DNA of 64,000 bases, from assembly GCA_021521415.1 (NCBI GenBank), contig JAIQDT010000107.1, forward strand, positions 1,550,001 through 1,614,000. Direction: 5' to 3'. Below the pieces are notes generated by a model. It saw only the letters and a program-made list of their open reading frames with translations. It ran no database searches and had not been told where the DNA came from. The stretch is from Bidens hawaiensis. Lineage: Eukaryota > Streptophyta > Magnoliopsida > Asterales > Asteraceae. Shown piece by piece: positions 34,056-44,327 of the stretch. Both the position numbers and the translations under genes were made by a program. The stretch's first letter is position 1, and each line of letters opens with the position of its first letter.

Positions 34056-36387
34056 TTATTCGAAAAATAAATAATTGTGTGATACATGTCTTGAAAGCAA
34101 GACATTATGGTTCAAACTAAAGATGCTTACCAACTCCACTTAAGTGGTAATTGTATTAAATTTTTTCACTTAACATATACAAATATTCATTCTATTCAAG
34201 TATAAAACCAAAATTATAATTAATTGTTGACCTTTCAATAATTAACAATATACAAATTTTATAATATTTAAACGATTTACATATCTTTTTTCTTCTTATT
34301 CTTACTGATCAAAAGCAAATAATTATGTTTTAATTAAACTTAATTACGTAAAATTCCCGTTCTTATAAATATGACATTTGCAATTCATTAAAATATATAA
34401 CATAAACCTATATATTACGTTTTCTTTAGGTTTCCGCTCGAGTGTAACACACGTAACTATCATAGTTATTCAATAAACAAAATCGATAAAGATATTATTC
34501 CTAACTTCATCGGTTTTTTATTTTCGTTATGACTTACTTGATCCTCCCTCTGAAACAAAACAATTACAAACTCATGGCCAAAACCTCGACATTCGTTGTT
34601 CCACACGGTCCAAGTCTTTAGAAACATAGACCAAGCCTTCGCTAACTCTATCAGTTTTCATGGGTCCATCTTTGTGACCGGACCCTAATTTTCTGTTGGG
34701 GATATGGCAGCTCCATATAAAGTGATTGTTTGGGGAGAAATTGATAAGCTGGTTGTAGAATAGTGCTATCAATAGTCATAAAATTGACTAGTCAAATCTT
34801 CATATAGTTGTGTAGACAACGAACCTTGAGAAAACGAAAGGGAAATCGAGGGGGCGATGTTCACCTCATCGGGGCTCGTTTCTCCCCCACATCCAACCCA
34901 ATGTGAGGGGTCTTAAAGGTGATATTCTCAACATGCACGAGAAAGTTTACCGTTTTCATGATTTTCTAACTTTCAAGATATAGGTTGGAGATGGAAAATT
35001 TAACTTGTCTATATAGTTTAAAGTTTACTAAACTTGTTCAACAAAGTTTGTTTTGTTTTACTTTCTTGAATACTTGCGTTATGCGATAAGACAACTTGTG
35101 TTACATCTAATTCAACCTGTGCAAGCCCACTATTGGTTATGTCATTCGACACGGATTAAGATATAGATATAGATGGGTACCTTCATTATTTTTTAGACAG
35201 AAATACAATTTTTTTCTTTTAAACATAGTTAATTTATGGATTGGATCCTTTTAAACAGTTTCTTCACTCGTTGTCCTTTGAACGACAAAGTGTCTCATTT
35301 TTAGTCCTTTAACTTAACAACCATCCACTTTGTCCGTTAAGTTCTAACATGTGCTAAACATATGAGGGCATTTTGTCTTTATACCCTTTAAATGCCTAAT
35401 TATGTAAAAAATCTAAATATTGTAATTTGTAAAACAAGGGACTAAATATGTAAGTTTTGTAAATGGGACCCACCAGACAGCCATTCCCCCATCCCCACAC
35501 CCAACCAGGAAACTGCCACCATCTTCCTCCACATTCAGGATCATTTGGTTCCAACAAAACAAATTTAAAAACAAGATCCATCCTTAATTAAGGAAACCAA
35601 AATCCACTTTGTCAAACTATTTATTTATTTAATACGCTTCCTCCACCGGAGTTCACAACTCCTGAACCCTAAATAAGTAAGTATCAACACTCATAGAGAT
35701 TGCTTCATCGACCAACTCCTTGATTCCGACAATGTAAAGCTCGGATTTCCCTATTTCTTTCATTATGTGGAAAGAAGACAACCACTACGACGTCCCCGGT
35801 GCTTTCCATAGAACCACCAGTCCACGATCGCTATTACTTCGCTCATGGTTGGAGTTTGCTAGTTGTCGTCACTCGAGTTGGCCACTGCGAAGGATGGCCG
35901 ACACCCGTACCCCTTCCTGATTTGACTGCATCCCTTGCTAACACCTACCCAATTCCCATCGAGTTCACCTGTCATTAAGATACTCATCAATTTTCTGTTG
36001 GTTCTCAAACCCATCGCCGAGTGTGTTAGATGCCGTAAATGGTGTGGCCAACGACATTGTTATCTGTGATAATGTGCTCGGAGAAGGTGTGATGGTTTCC
36101 GGTAACACGGAGAGAGAGAGAGAGAGAGAATTGGTTTTAAAACCTTAGATTTATGGTGGTGGTTGTGAGTTCCAACCCGATGGAGAGTGAGACGTGGTGC
36201 TGGTGGGTGAGTTGCAATTTGACTTTTAGTTTGGGTTTATGTTTTATTTATATGTTTTTTTTATTTAATTTGAATATTAACATTAAAATTGTATGTTATA
36301 ATAATAATAATATATTATATTTGTAAATAATATATTGTTGAAATTACTATCATACCCTTATGTGCTAGGCACATGCCTGGTGTTAAC
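34056..36387. other. Duplicated interval; possible MULE-like segment cut by the Sirevirus
   Basis: 34056-35180 shows nothing recognisable. At 35335-35370 the sequence GTTAAGTTCTAACATGTGCT...ATGAGGGCA has an imperfect inverted counterpart at 36352-36388 (ACCCTTATGTGCTAGGCACATGCC...GTTAAC). Between them lies gene-like, less AT-rich sequence (about 35640-36230) with a GA microsatellite (36111-36128) and no sustained frame. I infer a non-autonomous DNA element carrying a gene fragment, interrupted by the 5' LTR at 36388. Second copy 50389-52720. Confidence 0.35.
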
Positions 36388-36497
36388 TGTTAGTGCACGG
36401 TTTTGCGTTTGGAGTCTTTGTATTTATCGTTAATGTTTATTTGATAATTAATGTAATATTTAATGTTTATATTTAACTAGTTCGTTAAGATTAAGTC

Positions 36498-36697
36498 TAG
36501 TTCGCTAGGGATGTTAGCGAACTAAGACTAGTTCGTTAAGGTTAAGTCTAGTTCGCTAGGGATGTTAGCGAACTAAGACATTATAATGTATTCCCTCCTG
36601 ATTCGTTAGGGGATGTTAACGAATCAGGGGGTGGTTCGTTATGTTAAGTTATGTAATGAAGGGGAAGCTGGTTCGCTAGGGGATGTTAGCGAACCAG
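36498..36697 (+). repeat. Four consecutive LTR palindromes with paired base changes
   Basis: The stems are 36498-36507/36515-36524 (TAGTTCGCTA/TAGCGAACTA), 36549-36558/36566-36575 (same), 36597-36608/36617-36628 (CCTGATTCGTTA/TAACGAATCAGG) and 36668-36678/36687-36697 (CTGGTTCGCTA/TAGCGAACCAG). Stems of 10-12 bp are separated by 7-8 bases of GGGATGT type. Differences between units are matched on both arms. The TATA box follows 10 bases later, so these occupy the upstream promoter region. Confidence 0.9.
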
Positions 36698-36706
36698 GTC
36701 GCCTTC

Positions 36707-36714
36707 TATATATA
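36707..36714 (+). promoter_or_regulatory. TATA box of the Sirevirus-like LTR, with a hairpin behind it
   Basis: TATATATA is followed at once by AGTGAACA/TGTTCACT (36714-36731), a perfect 8-bp inverted repeat with a 2-base centre. The copy-2 TATA is at 53040-53047. Confidence 0.7.
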
Positions 36715-36964
36715 GTGAACAACTGTTCACTTGTAAAAGGGAGTGAAGGAGAAAAGAGAGAGAGATATAAGTTTATTGAGAAAAGGTTTTAAGTATTTAT
36801 TCTCTCTCAAGCTTCACCTTAACATTATTGATAATATATATACATATACAGAACATTAAATCAAGGTTAATTATGAGCTAGATCTTTAACCGTGGTAATT
36901 TGATAATTAACAGATCTGAGATCTGTTTTTATTGTTATCGACTATTAATCCGGGATCAAACAAG

Positions 36965-36976
36965 TGGTATCAGAGC
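36965..36976 (+). other. tRNA-Met primer binding site, copy 1
   Basis: Perfect TGGTATCAGAGC two bases after the LTR end. Confidence 0.93.
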
Positions 36977-38200
36977 TGTTGGTGCTCATTACACTTGATT
37001 TGGTGTTTTAAGTGTTATTGTTATTATTATTAAGTTTTTCGGTTTTGTTTGATTTTGAATCAATTTGAGTTTATTTTGGTTGAATTATGTACGGATTGAA
37101 TGGAATTCGTGTTGGTTAAGGTATGGATAGGTGTGGTTAAGAGGAATTGAGGTTTGAATTGGAATTGAGTGATCTGGTTTTGGTTTCGGTTTAAGTCCGA
37201 AACAGGGTGTTTGTTTTTGGTGAATTTGATTTGGTTAAAGTGTTAATCGATTACGAGGATATGTGAATTGGATTCGGAATAGGTTTACGAGAATTTTGAT
37301 TGGTTATTTGTGCAATTTGGTTGAGTAACGAGGTTGTATTATGAATTTGGTATTTCTGGGTTTCTGGGTTAATCTTCATAATTTCTGGAAATTAGTTTAA
37401 AGATTTGAAGATGAACTTGATTCATTATCTTCTTCTTGGTGTTCGCTATATGTTTCTGGGTGATTCGTTATCAACAGTGTTACTTCGCTATCAAGTTCGT
37501 TAATCAATTCGTGTAAGTTATTGGTTCGTGTTATCTAGTTCGTTAACTAGATTAACCGATTCATGTGACACGTGTTCTTCATGGGATTTGTGTCATAACA
37601 ACCTTTGCCACGTGGCATAAGGTGTCAGAGTTTGTTACAAACGGTTGTAACAACCTGATTCGCTAATCCACTATAGCTGATTCGCTAAGCATTCGTTAGT
37701 GATTCGTTAAGTTTATCTTGGTGATTCGTTACTGATTATCATCTGATTCGCTAAACTAATCCTTTGTGATTCGTTTGGTCAATTCGTTAAGTTGACTTGG
37801 TCAATTCATTAAGTTGACTTGGTCAATTCGATTAGTCAATTCGTTAAGGTGACTTGGTCAATTCGTTTGGTCAATTCGTTAAGTTGACTTGTGATTCGTT
37901 AAACCTTTATCTCATTCGTTATCTGTTTCGCCAGTTGGGTGATTCGTTAATCTTATTTGTGTTTCGTTAAGTTGACTCGTTTGGTTGACTTTTGATTCGC
38001 TAAAACATTTACCTCATTCGTTAAGGTACTTCGTTGTTGATCAGTCTTAACTTCGTTAAGGATTGATTCGCTATAACTGTTCACAGTTAGCTATAACTGT
38101 TTACAGTTCACTACAACTATTGGCAGTTCGCTAAAGTTACAGTTCGTTAAATCTTAATCCTTATTCGTTAAACCTTTAATTTTTTTTAAACTTTTCAAAG
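36977..38200 (+). other. Long leader with a TTCGTTA/TTCGCTA motif array
   Basis: A 1.2-kb non-coding leader. From about 37440 to 38170 it is packed with dozens of GATTCGCTAA, AATTCGTTAA and related words, some within longer repeats such as TTGACTTGGTCAATTCGTT. No conserved reading frame. The gag start at 38201 follows a T/A-rich stretch. Confidence 0.8.
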
Positions 38201-41200
38201 ATGGCCGGCATGTATGCATTAGCGTCTCAAAACATGTTGATGCAACAGATGTTGCAACTTGATACCGAGATAGTTTCACATTCTAAATGTCCAAGATTGA
38301 TGAAGTTCAGTGATTTTACCAAGTGGGAACCTCGGTTTCGTGAACATTGGGGATCTGTTCATCCTGACTGCTCAAATTGTCTTGATGAAGTTTATGTTGC
38401 ACCAATGATTGGTGATGATACTATTGGGTATACTCCTAAAGCTGTTTCTCAATACTCACAAGAAGAGAAGAAAGCTTTAGAAATCGAGATAAAAGCATAT
38501 TCTACTTTGACTATGGCATTACCAGAAAATATCTTTCATCAAGTTGGTAGTATCAAGAGATGTGCATCTCTATTTCAACATCTGCGTATGAGAAGCTTTG
38601 GAAACACTGCTGAGAGTAAGAAAGTGATGCTCAAGTTTCAGTTTCGAAACTTTAATTTATTGAAAGGAGAAACAGTTGAAGAGATGACAACAAGATTTAG
38701 TCATTTAATTGCTGAAATGGACAAGATGAAAATGGAAATTTCTGAAAGAGACAAAATTGACACTATTAAAAGTGTGCTTCCAAGTTCCTACTCAACATTT
38801 CTAATGGTTTTAAAAGAGAATGATTATTTTCTGAATGAAGACTTGACGGCACTTGAATTTCTACAAAAGATCGAAGCTAGAGAATATGATCTTAAGTGTC
38901 AAAAATTCTCCAAAGAAAATCAAGATCCAGCTTTCTATGGTGGAAGTATGCCTCTTAGTTCAACGATCTCTCCAATCACTGCTTTTCTTACTCATGCTGC
39001 AAGTGAAAAAGAATCAGCTATGTTTAATTATCCAAAAGTGTGTTTCTACTCTGCTGGTAATTCGGGTGGTTCTGGAAGTTCAATTAATACCAATCCATTT
39101 GCTACACCACCTAGTGTTAATATGAAGGAAGCTGAGCAAAACTTTGCTTTTCTGACGACTTTTATGTCTTCATATGAAAACTTAGTGAGTAGTAAAATAG
39201 CCACAAGTGATTTAACATATGAGGATTATGATCAGATAGATCCAGATGATCTAGAAATTATCGATTTAAAATGGAACATGGCTATGATCGTTCGTAAAGT
39301 TAAAAGATTCATGCAGAGAACTGGAAAAGATCTTCCAGCTTTAAACAAGAAGTTGGGTTTTGACAAATTAAAAGTAAAGTGTTATAATTGTCAAGAATTT
39401 GGGCATTTCGCAAAGGAATGTGACAAACCAAGTAAAGAATACACTGGACCTCGTGGTCAAAGTCAAAATGCTTCTACACCACGAGGAAGTGATGCTGAAA
39501 AGAAACCATCTTATTCTACAACACAAGCAATGTTAGCTGAAGGAAGTGATTGGTCACAACGGTTACTATGCAATGATGTTCAAGCAAATTTGGATATATT
39601 ACATAAAGATTGTCAAGATGCTACTGGTAGTGAGATGTCTTCTGATAATGATTCTGGATCTGATTCTAACGACTCTTGCGACAAGCCTTCTGAATCAATG
39701 TTTGCTTGCAAGGCTAAGATCAATGAGGTTAGTAATTCTATTTCTACTACTTCATTAGTTAAAGCATCATGTGTTGACTGTGAATCTAACAAATCTAAGT
39801 TAGAAGCATTGAAAAATCAAAATGATAATCTTATAAGAGAAATTGCTTCTCTTAAGGATACTTATCGACAATCTCTTGAATCTCAAAGGAAATCTCGAGA
39901 AAATATTGAAGCTTTGTCGACAAGTAACCACGATCTCAAAGCCTAGTTATCTGTGAAAATGACCATTAATGACCAAAAGTTTCAGGAAATCTTGAAACAT
40001 CGTTCTAAGATAACTGAGCTTGAGAATGAGGTTCTTGAATTGAAGAACAAATTAGGAAAATTTAGGAATTCATCATTTCTGTTGAATCAAATTATTGAAG
40101 TATCTGGAAAACAAAAAGATTCTAAGAAAGGTATTGGTTTTGTTGAAATTCCACCACCTTTTCATAATGATTATAAAATTAATCCTTTTGCAATAAAAGA
40201 AGAGGATTTAATTCTAAAAGAATCTGTGATTTCTGAAAAACCTAAATTGGTTAAACCTGAAATTATCAAATCCCAAGTTGCTCCTCAAAAACCTCATGTG
40301 GAAGGTCAAAAGGTCTTTGTTGAAAATGTTGACAAAGTGATTATTGAAGATGTGTTTGAACCTGAGTTAATACACAAGAATAAGAACATTCCTATTTCTA
40401 ATCATATTCTTTGCGAACCTCAAGAGTTTGAGGACGCTGTGTATGGTTCATTCAAATCTCAAATGAACAAGGAAGAAACTGTGAAAACCAAACCAGTGAG
40501 GACAAAGAAGTCAGTTAAACCAAAGATTTCTGACGAGGACTTAATGCGTTTCATTAATCCTCCGAGTTCTAAGTCTTCATCGGCTAGAGTTTTTAAGTTA
40601 AATGGAATGGATACGATGTTCACTGAAAAAGATATTCCAATAAGTATTATCAAACCTGAACTTATTGAGAGTGTTTTTGTCAATGAAACTTCAAAAATTC
40701 AAGAACTTGAACGTGTGTATGCTCAAACAAAAACATCAGTTCAATCTGACCCATTGACTAAGGCAAAACAACTTTTAAAACAAGCTAAGAAAATTAACTT
40801 TGTGAAGTCAACTGGGACAGATACACTAAAATGTTTTTCAAACTGTTCTAATTTAGATTTTTATTTAAAGAAGAAATCTGACTTATCTGATGAGTTTGCT
40901 AAGAGCATGACTAAAAATGTGAGTCATCATCAACCATCTGCATCATTTATTCCAATTTCTTCTAAACATCATCATGTAGACATGCGAACTTTTTTTTTAT
41001 GCGGTCAACAAGGTCATACAAGAATTCAAACAAAATTCATTCCAACTGAACCTATATGTCAAAACAAGAATTCAAAAATTGTTCAAGCAGCGTACTTAAG
41101 ACGAATGTCTAAGAAGCCAGTAACTTATTCACAAGTGGCTGAACAACAATTGAAATCTGTTAAGGTTAATGTTCAAAGAGAAAACCAAAAGGTGCCCAAG

Positions 41201-41212
41201 ATCGAGGCCTGA
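38201..41212 (+). pseudogene. gag: Sirevirus-like gag, copy 1, with one nonsense codon
   Basis: Starts MAGMYALASQN. A UBN2-type Gag domain spans roughly residues 90-230 (STLTMALPENIFHQVGSIKR onward). The zinc knuckle CYNCQEFGHFAKEC is at 394-407. A long Lys/Glu/Leu-rich segment from about 530 to 660 has heptad-like spacing typical of a coiled coil. A degenerate second knuckle (FFLCGQQGHTRIQ) lies near 40990. A TAG at 39944-39946 stops the frame after 581 codons; copy 2 has GAG there, so this arose after the duplication. The frame continues without shift to a TGA at 41210-41212, before pol opens in another frame. Confidence 0.9.
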
Positions 41213-41250
41213 GCTGCCTTTTTGAACTAATCACTTTTGTTTGTGTGTAG
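41165..41250 (+). other. Intron-like segment between the gag and pol frames, copy 1
   Basis: The end has a branch-like CTAAT (41226-41230), a T-rich tract and TTTGTTTGTGTGTAG (AG at 41249-41250). Two donors keep phase 0: AAG|GTTAAT (GT at 41165, intron 86 nt) and AAG|GTGCCC (GT at 41192, intron 59 nt). Either removal joins the gag frame to the pol frame, which opens exactly at 41251 after a TAG. Unspliced RNA would stop at 41212 and give Gag only. This is inference from sequence; an old frameshift is the alternative. Confidence 0.45.
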
Positions 41251-42879
41251 GGTTCATCCAAGACCATTTCTGGTGAAAACTGGATCTTGGATAGCGGATG
41301 TTCTCGTCATATCACTGGGAATCTCGACCTATTAACCAACGTAAGAAATATTCAAGGGGGTTATGTAGCGTTTGCTGGGAATTCTGGGGGCATGATCACA
41401 CAAGAAGGTGAAGTTTCAAATGGTCACATTACGTTTGAGAAAGTAAATTATTGTGACATGGTTGATCATAACTTATTGAGTGTATCGCAGATTTGTGATA
41501 AAAAGTACACTACGATATTTACTGACAAAGAGTGTCTTATCTTGAAACCGGGTTATGTTATTCCCGAGGACATGGTTGTCATGCGATCACCACGATCAAA
41601 TGATATTTATGTCTTAAGTATGAGTTCGAAGATATCAACATCGATCGAAACATATTTTGTCTCTAAAGCAACCGAGAAAGACTCGATTCTATGGCATCGT
41701 AGAATGGGTCACATACATGTCACAAAGATGAATTATTTAATGGCAAATGACTTAGTTGAGGGTGTCTCGTTAAAGAATTTTAAGTTATCTGATAACTGCG
41801 TTGCATGGAAAGAGGGCAAGCAGAAGAATAAGACACATCCCTCTAAGTTATTGAATTCCATTGATACTCCTCTTGAACGACTTCATATGGATTTGTTTGG
41901 TCCAGTGAATCGTGCGAGTATTTCTGGAGACTGGTATTGTCTTATAGTGATAGATGATTATTCAAGATATTCATGGGTGTTATTTATGAGTTCAAAAGAT
42001 CAAACACCAGTTTTGGTTCAAAACATTATTACTAAGATCGAATCACTGTACAAACAAAATGTGAGGAGAATCCGAAGTGATAATGGTACTGAATTCAAAA
42101 ACACTATATTGGATTTCTTTTGTATTCAAAAGGGAATTCACCGAGAATATAGTGCACCTTATATACCTCAACAAAATGGTGTTGCTGAAAGGAAAAATAG
42201 AACTCTGATTGAAGCTGCACGTACAATGCTCGCTGATTCAAAGCTTCCTGTTCAATTTTGGAATGAAGCAGTGAACACAGCTTGTTATACGCTTAATCGA
42301 GGTCTAACAGTGAAACGACTCAAGAAGACAAGCTATGAGATCTTAAATAATAGAAAACCTAATTTAAAGTACCTGGAACCATTTGGAACAATGTTGAAGA
42401 TGGATTCGGGTAAATTTGAAGAAAAAGCTATCGAGGGGTATTTCTTGGGATATGCATCTCCAAAGAAAAGGGTTTTTAATGTCACATCTGGCTGTGTTGA
42501 AGAATGGTGCCATGTGGACTGTCAAAAGTACACAACTCCTCCTCAAGGGAAAGGTCCTGACTGGATGTTTGACTACGATAGTTTATTTAATTCTTTTACT
42601 CCTTCGACTGAACACATCGATGAAGATCTGGTTCGAGCATACTTTGAAGAACATTTGAACATTCCAGGATTTTCAAGTTCTAATGCAGTTGAAGTTCAAC
42701 CAGATGCTCCAACTGAAGAATCTCAAGTTGTCTCTCCAGTTGCTATTGATAATGTTTCTACTTCTTCTAATGATGATCAAGCTGAAATTCAAGTTATTGA
42801 TCTTGACAGTGATAATGTTTCATCTCCCGAGTTGGGTGAACATTACAGCAATTTGCACGTTTGGGTGTTTGGGATTTAA
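41251..42879 (+). pseudogene. pol: Sirevirus-like pol: protease and integrase, copy 1
   Basis: Protease active site is WILDSGCSRHITG near 41281. The integrase zinc region has WHRRMGHIH, but the usual CxxC is CVAW, so one zinc ligand is replaced by Trp in both copies. Catalytic Asp in HMDLFGP, Asp in RIRSDNGTEF and Glu in NGVAERKNRTLIEAAR are present. The frame ends at 42877-42879, just after SSPELGEHYSNL. The next domain begins in another frame and the usual linker before RT is much shorter than normal, so a deletion removed it and shifted the frame. Copy 2 shares the lesion, so it predates the duplication. No ATG is needed if translation continues from gag. Confidence 0.88.
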
Positions 42880-44327
42880 TGGACAAACCTGCTAGAGTCA
42901 AGAAAGCCATTCCGACTAAGTGGGTATTTAAGTGTAAGAAAGATGATCGAGGAGTAATTGTCAGAAACAAAGCACGTCTAGTGGTGCAAGGGTTTCATCA
43001 GCAAGAGGGTATTGATTACACAGAGGTATATGCACCAGTTGCAAGATTAGAGTCGATTCGAATCTTCCTGGCTTGTGCAACTTATAAGAATATCAAGGTC
43101 TATCAAATGGATGTTAAAAGTGCTTTTCTCAATGGTGAATTACATGAGGAAGTGTTTGTCCAACAACCACCTGGTTTTGAAGATCCTGATTATCCAGACC
43201 GTGTTTACCGATTAAACAAGGCCCTGTATGGTCTACATCAAGCCGCGAGAGCTTGGTATGGCACGCTCGCCGACCATCTGACTGATAATGGCTTCAAACG
43301 AGGAACTGTTGACTGCACTTTATTTCATAAAACTGTTGGTGATGATATTCTTCTAGTCCAGATTTATGTTGACGATATTATTTTTGGGTCTACAAATGAC
43401 ACATTGTGTAAGGAGTTCGGGAAGTCCATGCAAACAAAGTTCGAGATGAGCTCGATGGGAGAGATGAATTTCTTTTTAGGGTTGCAGGTTCACCAGTCTG
43501 CTCATGGAATTTTTATTCACCAGACTAAATATGTGAACGACATCTTGAGCCGATTCAAGATTTCTGCCGGAAAAATCCCTTCAACTCCTCTTCCAGTAGG
43601 GCACAATTTATCACCAGATGAATTGGAGGATTCCGTTGATCCTACCTTCTATCGTGCCATGATTGGTTCTTTAATGTATTTAACGGTTTCTCGCCCTGAT
43701 ATTATGTTTGCTGTTTGTCTTTGTGCTAGGTATCAAGCTAGTCCCCGAGTGACTCACCTGGCAGCGGTCAAGCGTATTTTGCAATATCTACGGGGAAATC
43801 CTGACATCGGGTTATGGTACCGCAAAGATAATACTTTCGATCTTACCGCCTACTCAGACTCAGATTATGGAGGATGCAAGATCAACTTCAAATTAACGAC
43901 TGCAGGATGTCAATTTTTAGGAAACCGGCTTGTTTCCTGGCAGTGTAAGAAGCAGACAACGGTCTCCACTTCAACCACCGAAGCTGAGTATGTTGCAGCC
44001 TCGAGTTGCTGTTACCAGGTTTTGTGGATACAACAACATTTTCGCGACTACGGTTTGAAGTTTCTTACTACTCCCATCTTGATTGATAATTTTGCTGCTA
44101 TTAGTATCACTAAGAATCCCGTACAACATTCTAAAACGAAACATATCGAAATTCGATATCATTTTATACGGGATTACTATGAAAAGAAATTAATTAATCT
44201 TGAGAAAGTGCACACAGATTTTCAAAAATCCGATCTATTTACCAAAGCGTTTGATAAAACACGTTTTAACTTTTTGCTTGGTTTAAATGGATTGAAGACC
44301 CTTGCCGAGATTCTAAAATTAGGATAA
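42840..44327 (+). pseudogene. Sirevirus-like pol: reverse transcriptase and RNase H, copy 1
   Basis: The frame overlaps the end of the integrase frame and reads QFARLGVWDLMDKPARVKK, the start of a copia RT domain. RT motifs include KARLVVQGFHQQEGIDYTEV, MDVKSAFLNG and catalytic YVDDIIFGSTN near 43366. RNase H has AYSDSDYGGCK, STSTTEAEYVAASSCC and a C-terminal DFQKSDLFTKAF. The sequence is intact to the stop at 44325-44327, but has no start of its own, because the deletion upstream separated it from integrase. Differences from copy 2 include Tyr/Ser and Phe/Leu near 44015-44045. Confidence 0.9.

Larger units (their letters stand above)
36388..36962 (+). repeat. 5' LTR of the Sirevirus-like element, copy 1
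   Basis: The right end (AAACA) is fixed by the primer site two bases on. The left end TGTTAGTGCACGG is inferred from TG and from the inverted repeat of the preceding element ending there; TG at 36381 is an alternative. Contains four palindromes, a TATA box and a GAACA hairpin. Confidence 0.65.

Noticed and set aside
35396..35581. Minus-strand 61-codon frame, repeated at 51729-51914
   Set aside because: Conserved only through the duplication; no recognisable domain.
38853..39125. Secondary frames inside gag (also 39546-39758, 42416-42658, 42683-42895 and their copies)
   Set aside because: They are out-of-frame shadows of gag and pol.
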